A DNA stretch of 60,758 nucleotides from Clostridium sp. CCUG 7971 (lineage in GTDB: Bacteria; Bacillota; Clostridia; Peptostreptococcales; Peptostreptococcaceae), in contig NZ_JAFFPK010000072.1 in assembly GCF_017590215.1 (NCBI RefSeq), forward strand, positions 1 to 60,758. Reading direction: 5' to 3'. The translations under genes were made by a program, and so were the position numbers. This document shows positions 44,670 to 52,311 of the stretch, piece after piece. The notes beneath the pieces are model-generated. The model ran no database searches and was not told the DNA's origin. It saw nothing but the letters and a program-made list of their open reading frames with translations. Every line of letters starts with the position of its first letter. Positions within the stretch are counted from its first letter, which is position 1.

Positions 44670-46907
44670 TTATTTTAATAAAGAAGTAATTTCCCCTAAA
44701 TAATATATATTTAACACATGAAGAGCTCTCGTTAGACAAGTGTAAAATAGTAATCTTTCCTCTTCACTGTTATAATTTTTATTACTTGCATCATAAATAA
44801 GAACTACGTCAAATTCAAGACCTTTAGCTAGATATGAAGGTATCACTAATACACCATTTTTATAATCATCATCATCTTTTGTTATAGATACTGTATCGAT
44901 ATTATTTGCTTTTAATAAGCTATATACATCTTTAGCTTCACGTGCTGTTTTTGTAATAATAGCAACAGATTTATAATTATTTTCCTTATAATCTTTTATA
45001 TCTTCAATAAGCTTTTTATTCATATATTCTTTATCTGTAAAACCAATAACATTAGGCTCATCACCATGTCTTTCAACATATTCATCACTTACATTTTCAT
45101 TTAAAATATTTCTTGAAAATTTAGTAATTTCCATTGTTGAACGATAACTCTTTGTTAGGTTTATTATGCAAGTATCATCCTTTGATATATTATAAATATT
45201 ATTATAATTTCCAACATTCATAAATGGATTAATTGATTGATTTATATCTCCTAATATAGTCATATTGGCAGATTTAAAAAGTTGATAAAATATTTCATAT
45301 TGTAGTGGTGTGTAATCTTGTGCCTCATCTATAATTACATATTTAATTTGTGATGTATTTAGAATATCCCCAAGTGCAACCTTTAAGTATAAAAGTGCAA
45401 CTTGATCTTCATAATAAAGAGTCTCTGCATTTAAGTTATCTATTGTATAAGTCTTTATATGATCTATAAAATTCTTATCATATTCAATATTTATTTTATT
45501 TGAAATTGTATTTAAATTTTTAAATAGATTTTTATAAATCTCAATTAAATTAAACTCTGTCATTTGTGAAATTTTAGCATATATCTCTTGTAAATTTTCT
45601 TTTACAATAGAAGTGCTTTTCTCTACCATTTCTTCTTTATCTATAAACTCTCCAGACTTGTCAAGTTCTTGATATACTTCATCAATCCAAGCCTTTTCAT
45701 ATGGTTCAACAAGAAACGCTATTCTTGATTTTATTTTTTGAAGTCTTCTTTTAACTGGTAAATTTGAATAATCATTTATAAATAGATTTTGTATATCTTG
45801 TGATGAAATTATTAATTTATCTCTTACAATAATATCTTCAAAATCTCTAGATATTGTTTCTAAGTCATTTATATATCGTTTTAAAATATTCATAAACTCT
45901 ACTGCTGTCTTAAACTTTATATTTTTAATTCTATCTTTATAGGTTAATTTTTCATTAGAATCAAGTATATATTCCATCATCTCTGAAGAAGTCTCTTTCT
46001 TAAATTGATTACTTAGCTCTTTATGCATGTAGTCTTTAAATGTTGTTTGATACATATTATCCTCACCAAGTTGAGGTAATACATTTGAAATATAGTCATT
46101 AAAAATATTATTTGGAGAAAATATTATTATATTTTGAGGTGTTATCCTATCTTTGTGTTTATATAGTAAATATGCAATTCTATGAAGTGCTACAGAAGTT
46201 TTACCACTTCCCGCAGCTCCTTGAACAATTAGATGTTTACAATCTTCATTACGAATTACTTTATTTTGCTCTCTTTGAATAGTTGTAACTATACCTTTCA
46301 TTTTATCATCAGAGTTTTTACTCAAGATCTCTTGTAGCATTTCATCATCAATACTTAAATTACTATCAAACATATACTCAATTTTTTCGTTATTTATTTT
46401 GTATTGTCTTTTACCAGTAATTTCTCCAGAGATTATACCTTCTGGACATTCATAGCTTGCAAGGCCTATTTCATAGTCATAAAACATACTCGAAATAGAT
46501 GCTCTCCAGTCATACACAAGAAAATCATAATCTTCATCAATAAGATTTGATAACCCAATATAACACTTTTGAGTAAAATCTTCATTTTCTTCAACAAAGT
46601 CAATTCGACCGAAATAAGGAGATTCAAGCATTTTTTCATACTTTTCTTCAAGTTTTTTAGTAAACTCATGGCTTCTTTTTTGATTTTTCATAGTATCCAT
46701 AAATGACATGAAGTCTGAAAGTTGGTCTAATCCATTTTGTATAGAAATAGATCCTAAGTCATTCCATAGTTCTCTTTGTGTTTCTCTAGCCTCTTTTTCT
46801 AACTTATCTTTAGCATTACGTTTTTCATCAAGTTGTCTTTTAGCCTCTTTAAGAACTTTTTGCAACCACTCATTTTCGAGATTCCATTCATAATTATTTA
46901 GACTCAT
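44670..46907 (-). CDS. helD: HelD, RNA polymerase recycling motor (UvrD/Rep superfamily)
   Basis: A 745-residue ATPase. The N-terminal region (about residues 1-100) is highly charged coiled coil, as in HelD proteins that reach into the RNA polymerase channel. Then come FVEENEDFTQKCYIG, the Walker A segment VQGAAGSGKTSVALHR, Walker B in YVIIDEAQDYTPLQYEIF, the helicase motif LTKSYRSTMEI and the final motifs near VIPSYLAKGLEFDVV and FYTCLTRALHVL. Known role: removing nucleic acid from stalled RNA polymerase and recycling it. The length and plan fit the Bacillus type. Its own GGAGG site; single-gene unit. Confidence 0.92.
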   Translation of the reverse strand: MSLNNYEWNLENEWLQKVLKEAKRQLDEKRNAKDKLEKEARETQRELWNDLGSISIQNGLDQLSDFMSFMDTMKNQKRSHEFTKKLEEKYEKMLESPYFGRIDFVEENEDFTQKCYIGLSNLIDEDYDFLVYDWRASISSMFYDYEIGLASYECPEGIISGEITGKRQYKINNEKIEYMFDSNLSIDDEMLQEILSKNSDDKMKGIVTTIQREQNKVIRNEDCKHLIVQGAAGSGKTSVALHRIAYLLYKHKDRITPQNIIIFSPNNIFNDYISNVLPQLGEDNMYQTTFKDYMHKELSNQFKKETSSEMMEYILDSNEKLTYKDRIKNIKFKTAVEFMNILKRYINDLETISRDFEDIIVRDKLIISSQDIQNLFINDYSNLPVKRRLQKIKSRIAFLVEPYEKAWIDEVYQELDKSGEFIDKEEMVEKSTSIVKENLQEIYAKISQMTEFNLIEIYKNLFKNLNTISNKINIEYDKNFIDHIKTYTIDNLNAETLYYEDQVALLYLKVALGDILNTSQIKYVIIDEAQDYTPLQYEIFYQLFKSANMTILGDINQSINPFMNVGNYNNIYNISKDDTCIINLTKSYRSTMEITKFSRNILNENVSDEYVERHGDEPNVIGFTDKEYMNKKLIEDIKDYKENNYKSVAIITKTAREAKDVYSLLKANNIDTVSITKDDDDYKNGVLVIPSYLAKGLEFDVVLIYDASNKNYNSEEERLLFYTCLTRALHVLNIYYLGEITSLLK

Positions 46908-47022
46908 AGTATATCCTCCTTTATTATATAAATTAACTTGTTTAATTCACTCTATCAATTATATAGAAATGGAGATATATTCCTAGTCTTAAAAAAAGAA
47001 TCTATTTATGGTATAATTACAG

Positions 47023-47052
47023 TGGGATAGAAATAAGACATTTTCTATCCCA
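47023..47052. terminator. Hairpin between the C45 and HelD genes
   Basis: An 11-bp stem (47023-47033 with 47042-47052). It has no good T tract, so it is a weak or factor-assisted terminator for the C45 gene. Confidence 0.5.
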
Positions 47053-47069
47053 TAAAAATATAGATTAAA

Positions 47070-48077
47070 CTATTTTATTTTAAAACTGGTATCTTCCTTA
47101 AACTTCTTACGGCTAGGGTTGCCTTCTACCCTCCAAATTTGATTATTTTTCAAATCATAAACTACTGACCAAACAGTATCAGCATTAGTTTTTCTGTCAT
47201 ATTGACACATAAATCCATACTTACCACCAAGTAAATTCGTAGCAAAATCTAGACCATACTTATCTTTATTCTTAACTAAGGCATTTTTAGTTGTTTCATA
47301 TCTCTCACCAGAACGCCAATCGTCTATTTGAGTGTTTTTATAGTCTTCCATTTCAGTAGTGTTAAAATTATTAGCAGTTGCTACAAAATCTTCTCCAACT
47401 TTTGGTGTTATCACTACCACTTTTTCACAGTTACATTCAACTACCGCTATATGGCCATTTTTATCAGCAAGGGTAATAGTTTGTTGTGAGGCTATTGGTA
47501 GCGTTTTTATGGCTGTAATTGCCTCTTGCGTAGTTTTACATTTTTCAAGAATATATCTAACTAATAATCCTGCGTTAAATCCTGGTTTTCTTAATTTTGG
47601 ATATATAAAAGTTAAACCTACTGCTAAACCTTCTTCATTTACTCCATCTTCCATTTGAACAAAGGCTGTTGTATTTCCATTAAATGAGTAAACATTATCT
47701 AAGTTGTAAAGACAGTTCATATATAGTTTTTCTAGACTTACTAAAAAATCACTGTTTCTACCAAATAAAATTTGCTCTTTGTTATTTATGGCAAAACAAG
47801 TACATTTATTATCAAATTCAAAACAATACATAGAAAATAACATTCCACATAAGTATTCAAAGGAAGTTTCATTTCCATGGGCGATTCCTTTAACTTCTTG
47901 AACTATCTCAGGATAATATTTTTCAAATATCTCTTTACATTCTTTTCCAAATTGGATTTTTGTTTCTTCTACCTCATAAGTGGGACAGTTGTTTAGTGTC
48001 TTTCCATTTTTATTTAGTAAAGCTCCCCACTTATATCCTGCTTCATAGTGGGTTCCTTTAAATCTTCCATGATACAT
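47070..48077 (-). CDS. C45-family autoproteolytic acyltransferase/hydrolase
   Basis: A 335-residue protein of the acyl-CoA:6-aminopenicillanate acyltransferase-like (linear amide C-N hydrolase) group. The N-terminal part is MYHGRFKGTHYEAGYKWG. The processing site reads NKCTCFAINNKEQILFGRNSDF, where the Cys before Thr is the predicted nucleophile exposed by self-cleavage. Further marks are GLTFIYPKLRKPGFNAGLLVRYILEKC and FVATANNF. The substrate is unknown: acyl-peptides or N-acyl amino acids are candidates. A sigma-A promoter with two inverted repeats stands in front. Confidence 0.82.
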   Translation of the reverse strand: MYHGRFKGTHYEAGYKWGALLNKNGKTLNNCPTYEVEETKIQFGKECKEIFEKYYPEIVQEVKGIAHGNETSFEYLCGMLFSMYCFEFDNKCTCFAINNKEQILFGRNSDFLVSLEKLYMNCLYNLDNVYSFNGNTTAFVQMEDGVNEEGLAVGLTFIYPKLRKPGFNAGLLVRYILEKCKTTQEAITAIKTLPIASQQTITLADKNGHIAVVECNCEKVVVITPKVGEDFVATANNFNTTEMEDYKNTQIDDWRSGERYETTKNALVKNKDKYGLDFATNLLGGKYGFMCQYDRKTNADTVWSVVYDLKNNQIWRVEGNPSRKKFKEDTSFKIK

Positions 48078-48101
48078 AATTTTATTCTCCTATTGTCTGT
48101 A

Positions 48102-48119
48102 TTAGGCTCCGGAACCTAA
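48102..48119 (-). promoter_or_regulatory. GC-rich 18-bp operator-like palindrome
   Basis: TTAGG and CCTAA arms around a central TCCGGA, one mismatched pair. It lies just downstream of the -10 box, over the expected transcription start of the C45 gene. Its base composition stands out in this AT-rich region. A repressor site or a leader hairpin are both possible. Confidence 0.55.
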
Positions 48120-48123
48120 ATTC

Positions 48124-48152
48124 ATTATATTTGAATAAAATTTTATATTCAA
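48124..48152 (-). promoter_or_regulatory. Sigma-A promoter of the C45 gene
   Basis: TTGAAT (48147-48152) and a perfect TATAAT (48124-48129) are 17 bases apart on the minus strand. Confidence 0.8.
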
Positions 48153-48153
48153 C

Positions 48154-48194
48154 GATTATATAAAATTGATAACATTTATCAATTTTATATAATC
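48154..48194. repeat. 41-bp palindrome upstream of the C45 promoter
   Basis: Arms 48154-48172 and 48176-48194 match perfectly over 19 bp around CAT. It touches the -35 box. It has no T tract and the upstream gene has its own terminator at 48419, so a regulator site or cruciform is likelier than a terminator. The 48195-48418 stretch has nothing else I can name. Confidence 0.7.
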
Positions 48195-48418
48195 TAAACC
48201 CATTGAAATTACTATATTTTGTATTTATAAAATTATAATTTAAGTTTTAAATTTTACAATTAATTGTAGTAAAACAAGTATCAATAAATTTATTTAATAC
48301 CTATTTACTAATTGTTTATCTAGGTTATATTAAGACTATTTTAATTGTTATCATATTTAAAATTCTCAATATTAGTATTTCCAAGAGCTTATAATATTAC
48401 TAAATAAATCAAATAATA

Positions 48419-48450
48419 AAAATGACTATAATTTTTATTATAGTCATTTT
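48419..48450 (-). terminator. Terminator of the 48470 gene
   Basis: A perfect 14-bp stem (48419-48432 with 48437-48450) with a 4-base loop and T-rich ends, 20 bases past the stop. Confidence 0.75.
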
Positions 48451-48469
48451 CTCATTTATTATATATCTA

Positions 48470-48664
48470 TTATTTTAAATCTCTATTACCATCTAATGTA
48501 TTATGAGTTTCAGGACCTGCACCTGCTCTTGTTACATATCTTTTATTACCATTACTATCAATTTCAACTATTGTTTCTGTATCTGTATTTGTATTTTCAG
48601 CCTCTGAATAAAGAAGTTGTCTACCTAAATCTTTTAAATCTTCCATAAGTGATTTATCTTCCAT
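48470..48664 (-). CDS. Small hydrophilic protein, unknown
   Basis: A 64-residue acidic protein with a helical start (MEDKSLMEDLKDLGRQLL), an acidic Thr-rich middle, and a tail that includes GNKRYVTRAGAGPETHNTLD. It has no membrane segment, Cys or known motif. A good AAAGGAG site and its own terminator support a real single-gene unit. I recognise no family. Confidence 0.6.
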   Translation of the reverse strand: MEDKSLMEDLKDLGRQLLYSEAENTNTDTETIVEIDSNGNKRYVTRAGAGPETHNTLDGNRDLK

Positions 48665-48872
48665 TTGTTTATCTCCTTTATTTTTTATTGTTCTCTTTAA
48701 TTTATATTAGATACCTTGCAATATTTTCAATTAAATTTAAGATATCCAATATTTTATTATTGACGCTAAAAAAGGCAAATTTCTCCGAATTTCTTTAGAT
48801 TTTTTCTTATACTATTCTTCCTTTAATTCTATAAAAACATATTTAAATATTATATTTTCCTTGCGATTAAAA

Positions 48873-48901
48873 AAAGGCACATTACATTATAATGTTCCTT
48901 T
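48873..48901 (-). terminator. Terminator of the DUF2809 gene
   Basis: A 12-bp stem with one mismatch (48873-48884 with 48890-48901), followed by seven T on the minus strand. Confidence 0.8.
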
Positions 48902-48910
48902 AACTATTTT

Positions 48911-49285
48911 TTAATTAAAAACAAATTTATCAATCGCTACTCCAAGTACTATTCCTATACTATAACTTATTAAATTCTCCCATAAAAAAACATATCCTAG
49001 TACTAATCCTCCAAGAGTAGTTGCTCGTATATTATTTATCCAATCAGCTTGATATAACTGACTCACCTCTATAGAAAAAGAAAAAATAATTGCTACTAAA
49101 AAACTCTTTAAAATAGTTAGTTTTAAAAATAAAAACCTAAATCCGTAATAAACCATCATAGCCCAAAACATGTCACCTACAAATGGAGCAATACTTTGGG
49201 GAAATATAAACATAAATTTTCTTGATAATAAGCCCATAAATATTACTGATATGGTAATTATAAAATATGTAATCCTCTTTTTCAA
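48911..49285 (-). CDS. DUF2809-family membrane protein
   Basis: A 124-residue protein with four helices and the DUF2809 marks LLSRKF ... PFVGDMFWAMMVYYGFRFL and FSIEVSQLYQADWIN, where the Glu and the following turn are conserved. The function is unknown; the fold resembles VanZ-type small membrane proteins. The TTG start follows AAGGTGGTGA. Single gene with its own terminator. Confidence 0.8.
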   Translation of the reverse strand: MKKRITYFIITISVIFMGLLSRKFMFIFPQSIAPFVGDMFWAMMVYYGFRFLFLKLTILKSFLVAIIFSFSIEVSQLYQADWINNIRATTLGGLVLGYVFLWENLISYSIGIVLGVAIDKFVFN

Positions 49286-49452
49286 AATATCACCACCTTA
49301 GAGCTTTTATTTAATATATCCATTATCCTTCTATTAGAATTTTTAAATATGTATTTAATATAACATTTAGTTTACTATGACTATAATTAAGATTATAATT
49401 AAACTGTATTTCAAAATATTAATTTATTATAACTTAAATAGAGGTGATCTAT

Positions 49453-49605
49453 ATTCAAGCAATTAAAAACGCAATTATAATATTATTACATTTCATATTC
49501 TTTGTTGTATTATTCTATTTTCTTTCAGCCGATTATATAGTATCTATTACTTTTATAGGATTAGCATTACTAGGAGCTAATGTTTTGAGAATGAAAAATG
49601 AATGA
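49453..49605 (+). CDS. 50-residue membrane protein starting at ATT
   Basis: A frame of 50 codons with two hydrophobic stretches (about residues 7-23 and 26-41), ending LRMKNE. GAGGTGATC lies just ahead, and the first codon at normal spacing is ATT (49453) followed by CAAGCAATT. There is no ATG, GTG or TTG near the beginning. A terminator with a T tract follows at 49692-49720. I think it is a real small gene with a non-canonical or mutated start; I recognise no family. Confidence 0.45.
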   Translation: MQAIKNAIIILLHFIFFVVLFYFLSADYIVSITFIGLALLGANVLRMKNE

Positions 49606-49691
49606 TTGATAATAAAGTATCAAATCATTCATTTAAAAATTTCATTATTCGCTAACTTAAATGTAAACATATATAACATCTTTTAATATAT

Positions 49692-49720
49692 AAACTAAAT
49701 ATTTTACTAATATTTAGTTT
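49692..49720 (+). terminator. Terminator
   Basis: A perfect 12-bp stem (49692-49703 with 49709-49720) followed by T-rich sequence on the plus strand. It would end the small gene at 49453 and faces the bactofilin operon. Confidence 0.75.
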
Positions 49721-49798
49721 ATTTTTTCTTTTCTCAATTATATATAACAAAAATATAGTCCATAAGTGATAAATTTAAATATATAGTCTCTCTCTCCT

Positions 49799-50419
49799 TT
49801 AGACCATTTTTTTAGCTACTTCACTTATTTCCTTTACTAAATTAATATCAATGATTTTTACCATATTTTCATCAAAGAAAACATCTTTATAGCTCTTACA
49901 TCCCACTGCAAAAGGTACACCTAATTTTCTAAATAAATATATTTTTGCTTCTTCATAATACAATTTATCAAAACTATTGTCTATTATAGATATTATTTGT
50001 TTTAATTCTTCTATAGTTATAATAGATTTAATTAAATAACTTTCTATTATATTTAGTATTAATATTTCTTTTTTTCCAACCTCATCTGTTTTATATACTT
50101 GTTCAAATATATTTTTAGTATTTTCACATACTACATTCTTTGATACAAGGCTTTCTATATCAAATTTTTTATCACTTTCTTTTTTAGCAAACATATTTGC
50201 CATATCATCTAAAGATATGTCATCTTTCATTGATAATATATATTCTATTCTTTCTAAAACTTTTTCTTTAGGTAAAAATGTTTCTTGACCTGTAAAAGTA
50301 GATTTTTTTATAAACCATTCTTCAGGTATAATGTTTTTTCTTTTCCATCTATATAATTGTCCATAAGAGATATTAGTAACTTCTAGTAATTCCTTTTTAG
50401 ATATTAAATTTTCTTCCAT
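49799..50419 (-). CDS. YhbD-like protein (DUF4004) with MerR-type DNA-binding domain
   Basis: A 206-residue protein. The N-terminal part, LISKKELLEVTNISYGQLYRWKRKNIIPEEWFIKK, is a MerR-like helix-turn-helix. The rest is helical with a motif KLGVPFAVGCKSYKDVFF near the end. Known: B. subtilis yhbD is adjacent to the bactofilin genes yhbE and yhbF, as here. I infer that it regulates this operon. GGAGG site; 12 bases from the preceding gene. Last gene of the three. Confidence 0.75.
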   Translation of the reverse strand: MEENLISKKELLEVTNISYGQLYRWKRKNIIPEEWFIKKSTFTGQETFLPKEKVLERIEYILSMKDDISLDDMANMFAKKESDKKFDIESLVSKNVVCENTKNIFEQVYKTDEVGKKEILILNIIESYLIKSIITIEELKQIISIIDNSFDKLYYEEAKIYLFRKLGVPFAVGCKSYKDVFFDENMVKIIDINLVKEISEVAKKMV

Positions 50420-50431
50420 AATTCCTCCTAC

Positions 50432-51247
50432 TTAAATCCTGCTACTGCTTACTACAGTAGAATCAGATGATACTTCTAATACGTCGTTATATTCTACATT
50501 ATCAATTCTACATTTATTATTCAACTTAATTTCTTTGCCTCTTATGTTTTTTACATTAGATTTTTCTAAACTTATTCTGTCTCCCTCTATTAAGTTACAA
50601 CTTAAAGTTCCTATTCTATCAAATAAAGTAACAGGCTTAAAAATTCCTTTAGGCTTTTTTGTAACTTCTATAGTACTAGCTCCAATTTCATTGCAATTAC
50701 ATCTTCCTCTTGGAGCTATAATTACTTCTTCTGCATTTAATAGGCCATTACAAATAATATTTCCATATATATTTATAACTTCTGATTCTATATTTTTGTC
50801 TACTTTTAAGTCCCCATAAGATTTTATATACTTAGAATTTATATTTTCTTTGCATCTTAGTGAGCCCTTTATTGCAACATTGTTACACTCCATATTATAA
50901 AAAGACTCCACTTCTCCAGTTACCACTAAGTTATTTATTTTACAAGTTCCTTTTACAACTAAGTCACCTACTACCTTAAGACTATCACAAATTAAATTTC
51001 CGTCTATCCTAGTGCTACCTATTACTTTAAAATCCTTACAATTTAAAGTACCTTTTATAGTAGAATCCGAAATTACTTTTAAACTTTCAAACTCTAAATT
51101 ACCATCAAAACTACAATCTCCAACTATTTTTACTTTATTTGCTTTTATATTACCTACCGATTCGCCACTTCCTATAATCTTTATATTGTTATACTCACCT
51201 TCAGAGATAAATCCATCACCTAATAACTTTATATTTGATTTCTCCAT
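50432..51247 (-). CDS. Bactofilin-like polymer-forming protein (YhbE/YhbF type)
   Basis: A 271-residue protein built of repeated short beta-strands: hydrophobic residues alternate with glycine and asparagine, and units of about 18 residues recur (GNIKANKVKIVGDCSF, GTLNCKDFKVIGSTRI, GNLICDSLKVVGDLVV). This is the bactofilin (DUF583) beta-helix that assembles into filaments. The C-terminal part (VTLFDRIGTLSCNLIEGDRISLE) forms a second segment. In B. subtilis the paired bactofilins BacE/BacF help flagellar assembly. It lies between the second bactofilin gene and the YhbD-like gene. Confidence 0.85.
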   Translation of the reverse strand: MEKSNIKLLGDGFISEGEYNNIKIIGSGESVGNIKANKVKIVGDCSFDGNLEFESLKVISDSTIKGTLNCKDFKVIGSTRIDGNLICDSLKVVGDLVVKGTCKINNLVVTGEVESFYNMECNNVAIKGSLRCKENINSKYIKSYGDLKVDKNIESEVINIYGNIICNGLLNAEEVIIAPRGRCNCNEIGASTIEVTKKPKGIFKPVTLFDRIGTLSCNLIEGDRISLEKSNVKNIRGKEIKLNNKCRIDNVEYNDVLEVSSDSTVVSSSRI

Positions 51248-51256
51248 TTTTTCCTC

Positions 51257-51934
51257 CTATATTTTATTTACATTATCAACTTTTGATAATTCATTTATAT
51301 CAATACTTTCACTATATTCTATTGTTTTTATTTTACAGTTCTCACCTATAACTATGTTTTTACATCTTACTATATCAACATCACAGTCTGATAACTTTAT
51401 ATTGTCACCTTCAATTACTTTAATGTATACTTTGTTGTTTTTAATTTTTTTAGGTACAAATACTTTAAATATATTCTTAGATTTTTCTTCACCACATATT
51501 TCAATATTAGTTGCACCTATTTCACCAATTTTTGATTCTCCTACTGCAAATAAATAAAAATCTTCACAATTTATAAGTCCATCACATCTAATATTACCTT
51601 CTATGTCTATTTTCTCGCTTTCAATATCTTCTTTTACCTTTATGCAGCCTTCTCCTGAAATATTTTGAGATTTTATATTTTTTTCAATAGTTGCAACTCC
51701 CGATACATTTATATTTTGTGCTTCTAATGATTCACTACTATTTAGTACTCCTGATACTGTAAACTCTTCACAATGTATATTTTTACTATTTTTTAATACT
51801 CCTGAGACATCAAATTTATTGCATTTTAAATCTCCATCAATTGAATAAACACCTGATATATTTATATCTTCAAATTTTCCGCCACCACTTCGTCCTACTC
51901 CGTCTAATCTTATAGAGTGTAATTTATTATTCAT
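51257..51934 (-). CDS. Bactofilin-like protein, first of the pair
   Basis: A 225-residue beta-helix protein with repeating units such as GVYSIDGDLKCNKFDVSGVL, GVLNSSESLEAQNINVSGVA and EDIESEKIDIEGNIRC. The start MNNKLHSIRLDGVGRSGGGKFED is like YhbE/BacE. Polymer-forming, probably membrane-associated through partners. The ATG at 51934 is selected for the AGGAG 5 bases upstream. First gene of the operon, with a clear sigma-A promoter and twin repeats in front. Confidence 0.85.
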   Translation of the reverse strand: MNNKLHSIRLDGVGRSGGGKFEDINISGVYSIDGDLKCNKFDVSGVLKNSKNIHCEEFTVSGVLNSSESLEAQNINVSGVATIEKNIKSQNISGEGCIKVKEDIESEKIDIEGNIRCDGLINCEDFYLFAVGESKIGEIGATNIEICGEEKSKNIFKVFVPKKIKNNKVYIKVIEGDNIKLSDCDVDIVRCKNIVIGENCKIKTIEYSESIDINELSKVDNVNKI

Positions 51935-51949
51935 ATTAACTCCTTTCAT

Positions 51950-51992
51950 AACAATGTTTTATTTAATATATTTATAGTAGCAAAACATTGTT
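51950..51992 (-). promoter_or_regulatory. Paired operator-like repeats of the bactofilin operon
   Basis: AACAATGTTTT (51950-51960) and its exact inverse AAAACATTGTT (51982-51992) flank the -10 region. One copy lies in the promoter spacer and one near the ribosome site. Each contains the near-palindrome AACAATGTT. The YhbD-like MerR-type protein encoded in the operon is the natural candidate binder. Confidence 0.55.
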
Positions 51993-52002
51993 GCACTGTC
52001 AA
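51974..52002 (-). promoter_or_regulatory. Sigma-A promoter of the bactofilin operon
   Basis: A perfect TTGACA (51997-52002) and TACTAT (51974-51979) with 17 bases between them on the minus strand. Confidence 0.8.
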
Positions 52003-52022
52003 GAATAATAAGCATATAAAAA

Positions 52023-52064
52023 AGTTGCCTCTTAAAATGATTACTAAATCACTTTGAGGCAACT
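52023..52064 (-). terminator. Terminator of the Cys/Arg peptide gene
   Basis: A 9-bp outer stem (52023-52031 with 52056-52064), an inner TGATT/AATCA stem, and six T on the minus strand. It ends 41 bases past the peptide stop codon. Confidence 0.8.
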
Positions 52065-52104
52065 CCTTTTAAATCAAAGCTAAGATATATTTATCTAAAT
52101 AGTA

Positions 52105-52200
52105 CTATCTACATCTACAGCATCTGCAACAACATCCACATCTTCTGCAGATTCTAAAACGGAAAAATAATCTATTACAACCTCTACAACGACAAAGCAT
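52105..52200 (-). CDS. 31-residue Cys- and Arg-rich peptide
   Basis: A short gene (32 codons with stop) with 11 Cys and 10 Arg among 31 residues, starting MLCRCRGCNRLFFRFR and ending with a dense Cys-Arg tail (CGCCCRCCRCR). AAGGAG lies 8 bases before the ATG, a 14-bp hairpin precedes it and a T-tailed terminator follows, so it is a complete small transcription unit. I know no family for it. Possible roles are a disulfide- or metal-linked structural peptide such as a spore-layer component, a metal-binding peptide, or an antimicrobial or toxic peptide; none is proven. Confidence 0.6.
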   Translation of the reverse strand: MLCRCRGCNRLFFRFRICRRCGCCCRCCRCR

Positions 52201-52211
52201 ATTATCATCTC

Positions 52212-52245
52212 CTTGTATTAAGCGATTTTACTCGCTTAATACAAG
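52212..52245 (-). promoter_or_regulatory. 5' hairpin overlapping the ribosome site of the Cys/Arg peptide
   Basis: A perfect 14-bp stem (52212-52225 with 52232-52245) with a 6-base loop. Its last three bases are the first half of AAGGAG (52209-52214), so folding would partly hide the ribosome site. It has no T tract and no gene directly upstream that needs a terminator. Confidence 0.6.
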
Positions 52246-52252
52246 CTATGTA

Positions 52253-52281
52253 ATTAAACGAAAAATGTCACTCTTTTACAA
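52253..52281 (-). promoter_or_regulatory. Putative promoter of the Cys/Arg peptide gene
   Basis: TTGTAA (52276-52281) and TTTAAT (52253-52258) are 17 bases apart on the minus strand, which would start the message at the hairpin. A second reading, AC (52267-52268), 16 bases and then CATA (52247-52250), is close to sigma-K but the last element is TG instead of TA. Confidence 0.4.
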
Positions 52282-52311
52282 AATAATTCTTTTTGTACGT
52301 TTTTCTTAAAA

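Noticed and set aside
46466-46669. 67-codon minus-strand frame within helD
   Set aside because: A different frame of the helD gene with no independent support.
51012-51557. 181-codon plus-strand frame across the bactofilin genes
   Set aside because: Antisense shadow across two genes and their gap, with no ribosome site.
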